A DNA stretch of 64,000 nucleotides from an uncultured Eggerthellaceae bacterium (lineage in GTDB: Bacteria > Actinomycetota > Coriobacteriia > Coriobacteriales > Eggerthellaceae), in the NCBI GenBank assembly GCA_934648845.1, contig CAKUFS010000005.1, positions 1-64,000 of the forward strand. The letters are read 5' to 3'. Below the pieces are notes generated by a model, which saw nothing but the letters and a program-made list of their open reading frames with translations, was not told the origin of the DNA and did no database searches. Each line of letters begins with the position of its first letter. Within the stretch, counting starts at the first letter, position 1. Shown here piece by piece: positions 9,171 to 18,038 of this stretch. Made by a program: the position numbers and the translations under genes.

Positions 9171-9366
9171 CCACCCCCCTGAGCAACCCCATGTTTGCAA
9201 CGATGTCGGCAGCTAGCACTTGAGTGATATAAGCAGAAACACTCACGCATTTTTCTTCAGCAATCTGCGTGACGGCATCTTTCATCTCCGGAGTAACTGC
9301 AAAAATGATTCGCTCGCTTTTTTTGCCATTCAGGACAGTCTTTCTCAGAACCTTCTCATCAGGCAT
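9151..9366 (-). CDS. Small ribbon-helix-helix-like regulator leading the BREX operon
   Basis: A 71-residue protein. A basic N-terminus leads to RIIFAVTPEMKDAVTQIAEE and then VSVSAYITQVLAADI, the strand-helix-helix pattern of CopG/MobC-type DNA-binding proteins. It is the first gene of the BREX operon, has GAAAGGGG 6 nt before the ATG and overlaps brxA by 20 nt. By position it is a candidate autoregulator of the operon, as BREX loci often begin with a small transcriptional regulator (BrxR is the known example, of a different fold). The product name rests on pattern only. Confidence 0.65.
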   Translation of the reverse strand: MPDEKVLRKTVLNGKKSERIIFAVTPEMKDAVTQIAEEKCVSVSAYITQVLAADIVANMGLLRGVDDGDKA

Positions 9367-9405
9367 GCCATGCCCCTTTCAAACGGCATAATCTTTATAT
9401 AAAAC

Positions 9406-9414
9406 ATCATACCA
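9406..9414 (-). promoter_or_regulatory. Candidate extended -10 promoter of the BREX operon
   Basis: Read on the minus strand, TGGTATGAT is an extended -10 element about 40 nt upstream of the first BREX gene. No good -35 is seen 17 nt further upstream, as is common when TGn is present. The same nonamer occurs before the secreted ricin-repeat gene at 60134. Confidence 0.4.
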
Positions 9415-9584
9415 GCATTAAGGCTACTCCGAAGAATAACTAAAGATTTACGGTGTGCGATCTTGCGCAAGCAAAATAGGATTCATACGCCGCAAGCTCC
9501 ACCAGATGATGTCAAAATCCAGCCAAAACGCTCCACCCTTTTGCCGACAAGCAGCCAAGATGCCTGAAACCCGGGCAAATCGGG

Positions 9585-9843
9585 CCCCTTGTTGGAAAAA
9601 CACCCTCGAGTTCAGGCAAATCGACGATATTCGGTGGTCAGAGCGCCTCCTGGGATCGCGTTTTGGTTCCAAAAAAAGACCTCTTGCGTGGGCGCGGAAT
9701 CAACTGACAGCATAATCCCAGTTCATAGCGTTATGAGAAAAAGCGATAAAAAGTCCGTCGATAGACTGCTGCCTACCCCTACCCTCTCAACCACCGAATA
9801 TCGTCGATTTGCCCGAGTTTGCCCCCTGTTTTCCAACAAGGGG
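9585..9843. repeat. Inverted-repeat element, copy A
   Basis: A 259-bp element with about 58-bp inverted ends. Both outer ends read CCCCTTGTTGGAAAA, and both arms contain GGCAAATCGACGATATTCGG closely followed by TGGT. The interior of about 150 bp has no convincing gene. Copies B (47653) and C (52849) share the arms but not the interior. It sits just outside the BREX operon. Short open frames that cross the arms are judged spurious. Confidence 0.8.
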
Positions 9844-10033
9844 TAGCCTCGAACGCAATCGCGCGTATCCATCCCACCCCGCACATGCGCGAGGCGCCCC
9901 GTTGAAGCCGAAGATTCCGCCCACGAGTGGCGTCTCGCCCTGCACACACGCGGGGCACACCCTCAGCCACCTCGAAAGCGTCGATGCGGTCGTACCCCCG
10001 CACGCGGAGCATCTTGTCGGAAATTGGAGCCAG

Positions 10034-10200
10034 ATGTGCAAAATATTACTGTTCGGGGTACTTCGCAGGGTGATTATAGCTCGAACGACACCGCTTGAGT
10101 TAGGGTGTATCGACAAAAGCCCAGGTCGCAAATCGCGGATGGCAGACGAATAAGAACAAACGCTCTTTCCACCTACCCCGAACAGTAATATTTTGCACAT
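10034..10200. repeat. 167-bp element with perfect 27-bp terminal inverted repeats
   Basis: Positions 10034-10060 and 10174-10200 are exact inverted copies, beginning ATGTGCAAAATATTACTGTT and ending CGGGGTA. The interior has no gene. The arms are AT-rich while the surroundings are GC-rich, which points to an inserted miniature element or a recombination site. No target-site duplication is obvious. Confidence 0.8.
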
Positions 10201-10602
10201 TTGGACCGTAAAAACGACAACATACCCCAAAAACCCCAAGAACGCAACTCGAAAGCCACGCACTAGAACACGCTCCCAGAGCTCCGCCACGCCATAAAAC
10301 CGCAACGCCCACCCAAAGCCCCCGTCATGCCGCAAAACCGGGCACACATCAGAAACCCAGGTACACCGCAAGACTGCAACGCCCACCCAAAGCTCCAGCA
10401 CGCCGCATCGGGACGAAAAAAATCCGAGGCGCTGGCTGCACCCCGGATCCGAATGCTCGATTGCTGGCAAAAACGCGGCAGCGTCAGGCAATCGTAGCAG
10501 CAACCCTTAAGCCCCAAAAGCAGGCAAAAGCAAGCCTGAACCAGCTGTTACGAAGCCGCGCCCCAAGCCAACTGCTACGAAAACGCACCCCTAGCTAACC
10601 GA
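10201..10602. other. Gene-free stretch, A/C-rich on the plus strand
   Basis: No convincing gene. The strand is unusually rich in A and C. It contains two degenerate copies of a CGCAACGCCCACCCAAAGC-like segment, near 10300 and 10376. No promoter or terminator is recognised. Confidence 0.5.
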
Positions 10603-11013
10603 TTACACCAATCGCACGCCGGCATCGGGACCGGGGGTAATGGAATACACTTCCTCGACGTGCATCCAGCACACGCCCTTGGAATAATAGTCGTAACCCA
10701 TGGAGCTTAGAATCTGATGCACTTGCGCAGCAATGGCTTCGTAGCGCGGTCCCTCATTCTCGTACACCACAGTGCCTTTGACCTGATAACCATGCGTTTC
10801 GTCCCACACGCTCACGGACATCTTCGGGTTTTCTCGCAAGTTCGCCAACGTCTTATTCAAATACTGATCGGAAATCATAATCGTCTCATCGTCGTACGCT
10901 TGCTTCATTGAGCAGCACACCACATTGGGCACACCGTTGGCATCGCACGTGGCTACCGCAGCAGCATATACGTTGTTGATCAAATCCATGCAATCTTGAG
11001 GCATTTTCGCCAT
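10603..11013 (-). CDS. Pyridoxamine 5'-phosphate oxidase-like FMN-binding protein
   Basis: A 136-residue protein of the split-barrel flavin-binding (PNPOx-like) family. Typical features are AAAVATCDANGVPNVV near the start, DETIMISDQYLNKTLANL in the middle and MSVSVWDE-type strands. Members bind FMN, F420 or heme and often reduce small molecules, but the substrate cannot be read from the sequence. ATG at 11013 is chosen because GAAAGGGG lies 7 nt upstream; the open frame extends further but without a better start. It is a single gene facing away from the flavodoxin gene. Confidence 0.8.
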   Translation of the reverse strand: MAKMPQDCMDLINNVYAAAVATCDANGVPNVVCCSMKQAYDDETIMISDQYLNKTLANLRENPKMSVSVWDETHGYQVKGTVVYENEGPRYEAIAAQVHQILSSMGYDYYSKGVCWMHVEEVYSITPGPDAGVRLV

Positions 11014-11329
11014 GACGAATCCCCTTTCATCTGCGATTTCACCACTCGCGCAAACTGCGCAGCCGCATAAAAACAACGCGTGAACCCGGCGGCAAACGTC
11101 GCAACGCACGAAGCCTTTTCCGCCACCCGCGCAAGTCGCACCTGGAAAGCACGCATCTCTTGCCGCACATTCTAGCACGAACCATCAGGAGACCGCCGCG
11201 TCGCGGCACCCTTAGCCTACAGCGCACCCCGCACGAGCACGACACCAAGCACTCCGATAGCAAAAACAAAAGAAGTAACAAACACGTGCCCAAAGCACGA
11301 CGCGGCACTCAACAAATAAAACGCGGGGC

Positions 11330-11335
11330 TATAAT
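11330..11335 (+). promoter_or_regulatory. Consensus -10 (TATAAT) before the flavodoxin gene
   Basis: A perfect TATAAT lies 46 nt before the flavodoxin start. The -35 region (ACTCAA at 17-nt spacing) is weak. Confidence 0.4.
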
Positions 11336-11381
11336 TTTCGCATCAACATGAAACAGCATCAAACGAAAGGCGGCCGCACCC

Positions 11382-11891
11382 ATGACAAACAAACGCTATT
11401 CAATCATCTTTAGCAGCGTGACCGGCAACACAAAGCTGCTGGCCAACGCCATCCGCGATGCACTACCGCAAGAAAACTGCGACTATTTCGGCACCAGCTC
11501 AAACAGGGAAAACCCCACATCGGAACTGCTTTTCATCGGCTTCTGGACCGACAAAGGCACCGCAGACGAAAACACCTTGAACCTGCTGAAAACACTCCGC
11601 GACAAGCAAATCTTCCTGTTCGGAACGGCGGGTTTCGGCGGAAGCGAAGAGTACTACCGAAAGATTCTGACCAGCACGAAAGAATCCATCGATGCCAGCA
11701 ACACGATTGTCGGCGAATACATGTGCCAGGGTAAAATGCCCCCGTCCGTAAAAGAGCGCTACGTGAAAATGATTGAAGAGCACGGCCACAAGCCGAACTT
11801 GGACGCCTTGCTTGAAAACTTCGATAGCGCGCTTTCACACCCGGATGCAAACGACCTGGAAAAGCTGAAAGAGCTGGTAGCAGCGCTATAA
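11382..11891 (+). CDS. Flavodoxin family protein
   Basis: A 169-residue flavodoxin. The N-terminal strand and phosphate loop read IIFSSVTGNTKLLANAI, matching the FMN-binding loop pattern (S/T)xTGNT. A second loop, FGTAGFGGSEEYY, fits the position that packs against the flavin ring. It would carry electrons in the cytoplasm for an unknown partner. The ATG has AAAGG 11 nt upstream. A strong terminator lies about 210 nt downstream, so it appears to be a single-gene unit. Confidence 0.85.
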   Translation: MTNKRYSIIFSSVTGNTKLLANAIRDALPQENCDYFGTSSNRENPTSELLFIGFWTDKGTADENTLNLLKTLRDKQIFLFGTAGFGGSEEYYRKILTSTKESIDASNTIVGEYMCQGKMPPSVKERYVKMIEEHGHKPNLDALLENFDSALSHPDANDLEKLKELVAAL

Positions 11892-12105
11892 CGCCGGCAG
11901 GTGCCCGTGATGCCAACCCTCACCCGCGCAAGGGAGCGGGCAAAGGAACAGCAGCACCAGCGCAGGAGCGGGCACGGACGCAAGCGCCCCGCAGCGCCAT
12001 TGCAGCCCAACCGTGCGCAAGAAAAACATGCGGCTCAGCAGCACGAACGCACCAGCGCCACAGCAGCTACTACGCAAAAACCAGCCGTCCGCGCATAAAA
12101 ATATG

Positions 12106-12137
12106 AACGCCCTTCGCTTTTTTGAAGGGCGTTTTTT
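12106..12137 (+). terminator. Rho-independent terminator after the flavodoxin gene
   Basis: A perfect 10-bp stem, AACGCCCTTC / GAAGGGCGTT, with an 8-nt loop is followed by a run of six T. The 214 nt between the flavodoxin stop and this hairpin hold no convincing gene. Confidence 0.85.
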
Positions 12138-12174
12138 GAAGCCTCTCACACCCGCACCCCGAACCAAACTTGCG

Positions 12175-12183
12175 TGGTATCAT
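12175..12183 (+). promoter_or_regulatory. Possible extended -10 before the flippase gene
   Basis: TGGTATCAT resembles an extended -10 element about 85 nt before the flippase start. It also forms an 11-bp palindrome, GGTATCATACC, so it could instead be a protein-binding site. Confidence 0.3.
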
Positions 12184-12268
12184 ACCCCGATAAACACCGA
12201 TAAACACGAACACAACCAAAGCAACGAGAACAAAAAGCCAACGGATATAACCCGAAAAGTAATCATTT

Positions 12269-14047
12269 ATGCAAGTATTGACGCAGCTGAGAGAAAAAAT
12301 CAATAATCGGCCCCGCAAAGAACGCCCGCAGAAAATGCATAAGCCCAGCTTCCTGGCGCGCGTTGTTACGCAGTGGTGCAACCGCCTGCTGGGTGCCGCG
12401 CGCGACCGCTCCTTCCACGAGGAAGACCAAGAGTTCGAGGCCAACCAAACCAGCCGCGACTACATTTGGAACATCATTGGCATGGGCATGTGGGGCGTGG
12501 TCTTCCCCACCCTGACCATTATTGTCACGCAGCTCTCCGGCGCCGAGCAAGCCGGTATGTTCTCTATGGCCTACGTTGTGGCCATGCTACTTTTGATTGT
12601 GGCGCATTTCGGCATTAGAACGTACCAGGTCAGCGACGTCTCTGAAACCTATGCGTTCTCGGAATACCAGATAAGCCGCGTTATCACATGCTTGCTGGCC
12701 ATCATGATAGGCGCCACGTATTGCGCCGTGCGCGGCTACGACCAAACAATGAGCACACTATGCGTAAGTCTGGTTGTCTACAAGGCAATCGATGGGCTGG
12801 CCGACGTCTACGAAGGCCGTTTGCAGCAAGTGGGCAAAATGTACCTGGGCGGCGTGAGCGTTTTCGTGCGAGCGCTGCTCTCCTTCGTCTCTTTCACCAT
12901 CACACTGCTTATCACGCGCTCACTTCCCACGGCAAGCGTTGTCATGGCGGTGTTCGCCGGCGCATCCACGCTTTTCTTAACCATACCGCTTGCCTACTTC
13001 GAAACCGAGCAATCGGCGCGCCCCCGATTCAGAGCCGTGCTTAGCCTGTTCAAACAGAGCTGGCCTCTGTTCGCCGCGCTGTTCATGTATTCTCTCATCG
13101 ACAACATGCCGAAATTCGTAATGGAAGGCATGCTTGGCTACGACAACCAGCTTTACTACAACGTGCTGTACTTCCCCGCCATGTTTATCCTGCTCACGGG
13201 GCAAACCGTCTACAAACCGATGCTCGTAAAAATGGCGAAGACGTGGCACGACCCAGAAAAGCGCCGTCGGTTCGACTTGATCATCATCGCCGCGCTTTTA
13301 GGCATTGCCGCGTTCGCATTTGTCGTGGTGCTCCTGATGCACTGGGTTGGCTTGACCATCTTCAGCTTCCTGTACGGTATTGACTTTACCCAGTTCAGAG
13401 AAGCATCCACCATCATGGTTATATCGGGCGGCATTATTGCGGGAATCGACTTCCTGTATCAGGTGATCACCATCCTGCGCCGCCAGCACGACGTTATCAT
13501 CGCGTATCTAGTAGCATTCATCCTTGCCCTATTCACGCCCATGCTGCTTATCCACTACGCCGGCCTAAACGGTGCTGTTACCAGCTACCTGATCACCATG
13601 ACCGTGCTGTTTATCCTTATGCTGTGGATCTACTTCCGCATTAGGTTCGACAAAACCCTGGGAAGCGAAGCAGAAGACACCGAAGAAGAACCCGCGCAAA
13701 GACCGCTTGATGAACGCGTGGCAGCACGCAGGGAAAACCGTCAGGCGCGCGGGAGCGTTTCAAGGGCTGCAACGGCCGCCTCGGACACTACGTCCGCGCG
13801 GCACAGTGCTCCCCACAACGCATCATACGAAGCACGACGCGGCGCTCGCTTTGGCGCCAATAACGGCAGCAGTGCTCGCCATGGCGGCAACGTTGGCAAC
13901 GCCAGCAACGGCGGCGGCAACGCAGGCATGCAGCGCACGGCGCGCCACGAAGCTGTGCGCAACGCACAATACGGCATCCGTCGCAGCACCGGAAACGCCG
14001 CCGCGCAATCTACGCCCCATCACGAGAACCGCCGCCAAGACCAGTAA
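12269..14047 (+). CDS. Multidrug/oligosaccharidyl-lipid/polysaccharide (MOP) flippase-like membrane protein with low-complexity tail
   Basis: A 592-residue protein. After a basic N-terminal segment there are about twelve hydrophobic spans between residues 65 and 455, including IWNIIGMGMWGVVFPTLTII and VIIAYLVAFILALFTPMLLI, in the arrangement of polysaccharide or lipid-oligosaccharide flippases. Such proteins move lipid-linked sugars across the membrane. Residues about 470-592 form a hydrophilic tail rich in Arg, Ala, Asn and Gly that is not part of the transporter fold. The ATG at 12269 has only a weak ribosome site (GAAAAG), and an in-frame ATG at residue 23 is an alternative. No glycosyltransferases are adjacent, so the substrate is unknown. 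Confidence 0.75.
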   Translation: MQVLTQLREKINNRPRKERPQKMHKPSFLARVVTQWCNRLLGAARDRSFHEEDQEFEANQTSRDYIWNIIGMGMWGVVFPTLTIIVTQLSGAEQAGMFSMAYVVAMLLLIVAHFGIRTYQVSDVSETYAFSEYQISRVITCLLAIMIGATYCAVRGYDQTMSTLCVSLVVYKAIDGLADVYEGRLQQVGKMYLGGVSVFVRALLSFVSFTITLLITRSLPTASVVMAVFAGASTLFLTIPLAYFETEQSARPRFRAVLSLFKQSWPLFAALFMYSLIDNMPKFVMEGMLGYDNQLYYNVLYFPAMFILLTGQTVYKPMLVKMAKTWHDPEKRRRFDLIIIAALLGIAAFAFVVVLLMHWVGLTIFSFLYGIDFTQFREASTIMVISGGIIAGIDFLYQVITILRRQHDVIIAYLVAFILALFTPMLLIHYAGLNGAVTSYLITMTVLFILMLWIYFRIRFDKTLGSEAEDTEEEPAQRPLDERVAARRENRQARGSVSRAATAASDTTSARHSAPHNASYEARRGARFGANNGSSARHGGNVGNASNGGGNAGMQRTARHEAVRNAQYGIRRSTGNAAAQSTPHHENRRQDQ

Positions 14048-14127
14048 AGAAAGCGGCACTTCCAAAGAAGCGCCGCCACAATAAAATCGCAGGCCAAACA
14101 CCCAATCAAGCAGCCGCAACCAAACCG

Positions 14128-14877
14128 CTACCGAGACACCCGCTTATGCAAATCAGAGGCAATGCGGTCAATCTCGGCACTGTAATCGGCGCACGCGCGC
14201 AAATCGTGTCGCACTCCATCGTCAAGCGCGGGGTTGTTTTTCTTGTAACAAACTTTATGCTCGAAACTCGCCCATGAATCCATGCTCAGCGTGCGCATTT
14301 GAACTTCAACGGGCATCATACGCTTCTCGCTGTGCAGGAAGATGGGCACGCGCACGATAAGATGAAGGCTGCGATATCCGTTTGGCTTGGGGTTGGCAAT
14401 GTAGTCCTTCTTCTCCAAAAGCTCAATGTCGTCCTGACCGACAAATGCATCCGCTAAATCGTACACTTGGTCAAGAAACGTGCAGATAACACGCACGCCC
14501 GCCACATCGAACAGGTTTTCCTCAATACCTTCCGGCGTAATAGGGTATCCCTTGCGAATGAGCTTCCCCACAATGCTTTCAGGCGACTTCACCCTGCTTT
14601 TGATGTTCTCAATGGGGTTGCCCTCGGCAAAAATCGACAAGTCCTGGTTGAGAACGCGAAACTTTGTTTCAACTTCCATCAACGCGCACCGATAATACCC
14701 CATGAGCTTGCGATACGCGTGCAGCTGCTCGGTTGCCCACGCCGCTGTGAGCTGGGGTGCCTGCGCTGATAACGCATGACGCAATTCACTGAGCATCGAT
14801 GCATCATTCGAAACCAGCCCCGTGGCAAACCCTGCTATTGAATCGATTGCCGATGTTTCCGACGTTTCCGTTACCAT
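14128..14877 (-). CDS. Small alarmone synthetase (RelQ/YjbM-type GTP pyrophosphokinase)
   Basis: A 249-residue single-domain RelA/SpoT synthetase. Visible motifs are DVAGVRVICTF, the GYRSLHL segment that binds the acceptor nucleotide, and the catalytic EVQMRT segment, followed by ASFEHKVCYKK. It transfers pyrophosphate from ATP to GTP or GDP to make (p)ppGpp in the cytoplasm. There is no HD hydrolase and no TGS or ACT domain, so it belongs to the small synthetases rather than long Rel. The ATG has AAAGGAGAG about 8 nt upstream. Confidence 0.9.
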   Translation of the reverse strand: MVTETSETSAIDSIAGFATGLVSNDASMLSELRHALSAQAPQLTAAWATEQLHAYRKLMGYYRCALMEVETKFRVLNQDLSIFAEGNPIENIKSRVKSPESIVGKLIRKGYPITPEGIEENLFDVAGVRVICTFLDQVYDLADAFVGQDDIELLEKKDYIANPKPNGYRSLHLIVRVPIFLHSEKRMMPVEVQMRTLSMDSWASFEHKVCYKKNNPALDDGVRHDLRACADYSAEIDRIASDLHKRVSR

Positions 14878-15046
14878 TGCTTATCTCTCCTTTTCATCAA
14901 AAAGCATCGCCTGCATCATCCGCGAAAGACACCGAGAAAAAACACCTTGCGCCGCCACGGCGAAGAGTGTTGCGACGCGACGCCGTCACCCCTGCGAAGC
15001 CCCAAAAGCCGATCGCGTGCCGCCGCCACGGCGAAGGGCAAATCCC

Positions 15047-16375
15047 CTACCGCGAGACGCTCATGTACGCCGGGCGAATAATCTTGCTTGAAGTAATCAG
15101 CTCTTCAATGCGATGTGCGCTCCAGCCCACAATGCGGGCCACGGCGAAAATAGGCGTGTACAGCTCGCGCGGGATACCCAACATCTCGTACATAAATCCG
15201 CTGTAGAAGTCGATATTGGGGCTGGTCACCTTGCCGTTACGACGGCGTTCCGATATAAGCGCCGGAGCAATCCGTTCGACCGCCTGGTACAAGTCAAGAT
15301 CCTTCGTGCGCTCTTTTTCCTTAGCCAGCATTTCAACGTAAACGCGGAAAATGCGTTCGCGCGGATCGGAAAGCGTATAGACCGCATGGCCCATGCCGTA
15401 GATGAGGCCCTGATGATCGAACGCCTTCTTGTCCAAGATTTCGCCCAAATAGGAGCGAATCTCGTCCTCGTCTTCCCAATCACGCACGTGCTCGCGAATA
15501 TCATCCATCATTTCGGCCGCTTTGATGTTCGCACCGCCGTGGCGTGGGCCCTTGAGCGATGCCATTGCCGCAGCGAACGTGGAATACGTATCCGAGCCCG
15601 AAGACGTAACAACACGCGTAGTGAACGTGGAGTTGTTGCCGCCGCCATGCTCCATATGCAGGATAAGCGCCGTATCCAAAACCTTTGCCTCTACAGGGGT
15701 AAAAGACATATCGGGACGCAACATGCGCAGCAGGTTTTCCGCCGTTGAAAAATCCTTGTTGGGGCGGTGAATGTACATGCTGTCGTAATTGACGTAATGG
15801 TTGTATCCGTTATAGGAATACGCCGCCAGCAGGGGCATGCGCGCAATCAGCTGAATGCACTGGCGGATTACGTTTTCCACGCTCGTATCCACGGCGCGCT
15901 CATCATAAGCGGAAAGCGCCAGCAAACTTCTGGTAATGGTGTTCATAACGTCGCGCGAAGGCATGTCCATAATGGTATCGCGCACGAAAAACGGCGGCAG
16001 CTCGCGACAACTCGCAATAACTTCCTTGAAGCGTTGTTCCTGCTCAGCAGAGGGAAGCTCGCCCGAAAGAAGAAGATGCGTAACGCGCTCGAACCCCAAT
16101 TGGTCACCCAGCGAAGTAATAAGCTCCTCTATGGTGTGGCCGCGATACCACAAGCGTCCTTGGTCGGGAACTTTTTGAGCACCTTCAACCTTTGACGAGC
16201 TGATCTTTGAGATATTCGTAAGACCCGTCAGAACGCCATTTCCGCGTTCATCGCGAAGTCCCAGGTTAACGCCATATTCCTCGTAAAGACGTGGCGAAAT
16301 GCTGTCGTTTTGCAGGCAGGTGGCAAGCAAATCCTGCGCGTAAGCAGTGCAGGCGGATGAATCATTCTGAATCAT
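15047..16375 (-). CDS. Citrate synthase
   Basis: A 442-residue citrate synthase. The N-terminal part contains LWYRGHTIEELI. The active-site histidine segments read LILHMEHGGGNNSTF and GLIYGMGHAVYTLSDPR, with ASLKGPRHGGAN between them. It condenses oxaloacetate with acetyl-CoA; a 2-methylcitrate synthase role cannot be excluded. ATG at 16375 is preferred over an earlier in-frame start because GGGGGAG lies just upstream. It overlaps the end of the MarR gene by 14 nt, so the two are translationally coupled, and the regulator may control it. The Coriobacteriia in general have incomplete citric-acid cycles, so a biosynthetic (glutamate) role is likely. Confidence 0.9.
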   Translation of the reverse strand: MIQNDSSACTAYAQDLLATCLQNDSISPRLYEEYGVNLGLRDERGNGVLTGLTNISKISSSKVEGAQKVPDQGRLWYRGHTIEELITSLGDQLGFERVTHLLLSGELPSAEQEQRFKEVIASCRELPPFFVRDTIMDMPSRDVMNTITRSLLALSAYDERAVDTSVENVIRQCIQLIARMPLLAAYSYNGYNHYVNYDSMYIHRPNKDFSTAENLLRMLRPDMSFTPVEAKVLDTALILHMEHGGGNNSTFTTRVVTSSGSDTYSTFAAAMASLKGPRHGGANIKAAEMMDDIREHVRDWEDEDEIRSYLGEILDKKAFDHQGLIYGMGHAVYTLSDPRERIFRVYVEMLAKEKERTKDLDLYQAVERIAPALISERRRNGKVTSPNIDFYSGFMYEMLGIPRELYTPIFAVARIVGWSAHRIEELITSSKIIRPAYMSVSR

Positions 16376-16922
16376 CGGCTCCCCCTTCCTCCAGCTCAAC
16401 CTCAATAACGGTTTCCATCTGCTTCATAAGATTCAAAAGGCTCATAAGGTTACTAACGCCAAAGCGCTGGATAACGCCTCGGTAATATTTAGCCAGGTGG
16501 CTGCGTTGCGCAGCCAGGAATTCTCGACCCGAATCAGTCAGAATCACGTACGTGCCTTCGCTTCCATCGCCATCGTGACCCCAAACAACCAAACCGCGAT
16601 CACGCAAATGCCCAATACGCAATGATGCCCGCCGTATGGGGATATGCATTTTGTCCGATATGTCACGCAAGTACACACGACCGCCATAGATGTCGGCTAA
16701 AGACGACTCCTCTTCAATCACCAAAAGGGCAATGTAGTCGATGAGTTCCACGCCGGCGCTCAAGCCCGACTTGCTGAAATGGTACTTGCGCAGAGCAATT
16801 TCGTCGCAGATTTTAAGGATGTCGATATCCTGAAGCGGAATGGACGGATGCGATTCTTCCCTGACAACACCCTTGTCGCTTGTCGCAGTAAGGTCCGGTG
16901 AATTTGTGATCATATCGTCCAT
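16362..16922 (-). CDS. MarR-like winged-helix regulator
   Basis: A 186-residue protein. After a non-conserved N-terminus (about 40 residues) comes a winged helix with RVYLRDISDKMHIPIRRASL as the likely recognition region and GSEGTYVILTDSGREFLAAQ as the wing. An acidic C-terminal helix follows. The start at 16922 has GAGAGGGG 7 nt upstream. It is the first gene of a two-gene unit with citrate synthase and may regulate it. The ligand is unknown. Confidence 0.7.
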   Translation of the reverse strand: MDDMITNSPDLTATSDKGVVREESHPSIPLQDIDILKICDEIALRKYHFSKSGLSAGVELIDYIALLVIEEESSLADIYGGRVYLRDISDKMHIPIRRASLRIGHLRDRGLVVWGHDGDGSEGTYVILTDSGREFLAAQRSHLAKYYRGVIQRFGVSNLMSLLNLMKQMETVIEVELEEGGADDSE

Positions 16923-17189
16923 CGCAACGCCCCTCTCTTCGCTATAGTATTGCTAAGCCCCTAAAAAACGCACTCTATCAGCCATTTTTGCTTTGCTAGC
17001 TTTATTGGCCCATCAGACATTAAACTCCGAACGGCGAATCAACGGCGCACTTTCCGCAGCCGCACCAGGGCGCTTAAGCTATTAGTAAGAAGATACCATG
17101 CCGGCAACCACGTTCAGTCAACCGTTGCATGACGCTTTTACAACATCAGCGAAACGCGCGCCCGGAGCAGCCCTTAAGCGCCGCAAAAG

Positions 17190-17861
17190 CTACGATTGCG
17201 CAATCTTCAGCTCGGTTGCCTTTTCCGCCAGCGCCGCAATGCCACCGGTAACCGCAGCACCGGTAAGCATCGAGATGTTCTCTATGGGAAGCTCGGGGTC
17301 GGTCGATAGCAAATGATGATAAACGGCAAGGAACCCAGAGCAGAAATATGCGATGAAAATATCCAGGTAGGGACCGAGTTCTTCTGACAGACCCAACGCG
17401 TTATTCTCCTTGAGCACGTCCGCCAAAAACGGCTTCAAGCGATCCACCAAACGATCGGTATTGACGCATTCTAAAATCTTGGTCCTTCGGTCAAAATTCA
17501 GAAGGATCTCTTCGCACAGCACCGATAAAAACGCTCCGGCATCAATGCGACCGTTTTCGTCCAGCGGAATCGAACGCAGCGTTTCACCGACATTTGCCAT
17601 TTCCCTGCGAAGGAGCTCATCGACAAGATCGTCGATGGAACCGTAATGCAAGTAGAACGTCTTGCGGCTGATTCCCGCGCGCTTCGTAAGCATGGTCACG
17701 GTGATTTTAGAAAGCTCTTTTTCGGAAAGCAGCTCATCGAACGCCGCAAAGATCTGGGCCTCTGTTCTTTGAGAACGCGGATCGGACATGGGTTTATCAG
17801 ACGTTTCGTTCTTCGCCTTCTCTTTTTTCTCTTTTGCCGCTTTCGCCTCTTTTGCCACCAC
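17190..17861 (-). CDS. TetR/AcrR family transcriptional regulator
   Basis: A TetR-type protein of about 223 residues. The helix-turn-helix is ITVTMLTKRAGISRKTFYLH, followed by a helical ligand domain ending in MLTGAAVTGGIAALAEKATE. A Lys-rich extension of some 25 residues precedes the domain. The start is uncertain: GTG at 17861 follows a GGTGGGGG site, and an ATG 72 nt further in lacks one. It is divergent from the radical SAM gene, and a palindrome overlaps that gene's -10 box, so repression of the radical SAM gene is the natural reading. Confidence 0.8.
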   Translation of the reverse strand: MVAKEAKAAKEKKEKAKNETSDKPMSDPRSQRTEAQIFAAFDELLSEKELSKITVTMLTKRAGISRKTFYLHYGSIDDLVDELLRREMANVGETLRSIPLDENGRIDAGAFLSVLCEEILLNFDRRTKILECVNTDRLVDRLKPFLADVLKENNALGLSEELGPYLDIFIAYFCSGFLAVYHHLLSTDPELPIENISMLTGAAVTGGIAALAEKATELKIAQS

Positions 17862-17949
17862 GCAAATCGCCCCCACCAAATTGTCAGAATCGTAACGTTT
17901 TTATTTAATACACGCTTTTTGCTACTTTGGTAATTGAAGTTTCTGCTTT

Positions 17950-17986
17950 TTGTCAGTACATTTACACTGTGTATTATGCCACAGTG
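17950..17986 (+). promoter_or_regulatory. Promoter with overlapping operator for the radical SAM gene
   Basis: The -35 TTGTCA (17950-17955) and -10 TATTAT (17972-17977) are 16 nt apart. The -10 lies inside an inverted repeat with perfect 7-bp arms, CACTGTG (17965-17971) and CACAGTG (17980-17986). This is the size and placement expected of a TetR operator that blocks RNA polymerase. Confidence 0.65.
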
Positions 17987-18038
17987 AGTATTTGTAGGCA
18001 TGAAGATTTTCAGGTATTTGAAAGCAAAGGAGCATGTC

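Noticed and set aside
9787..10503. A 238-codon open frame and several shorter ones on the minus strand
   Set aside because: They run through both inverted-repeat elements and the A/C-rich stretch, have Cys/Arg-rich nonsense composition and no start site.
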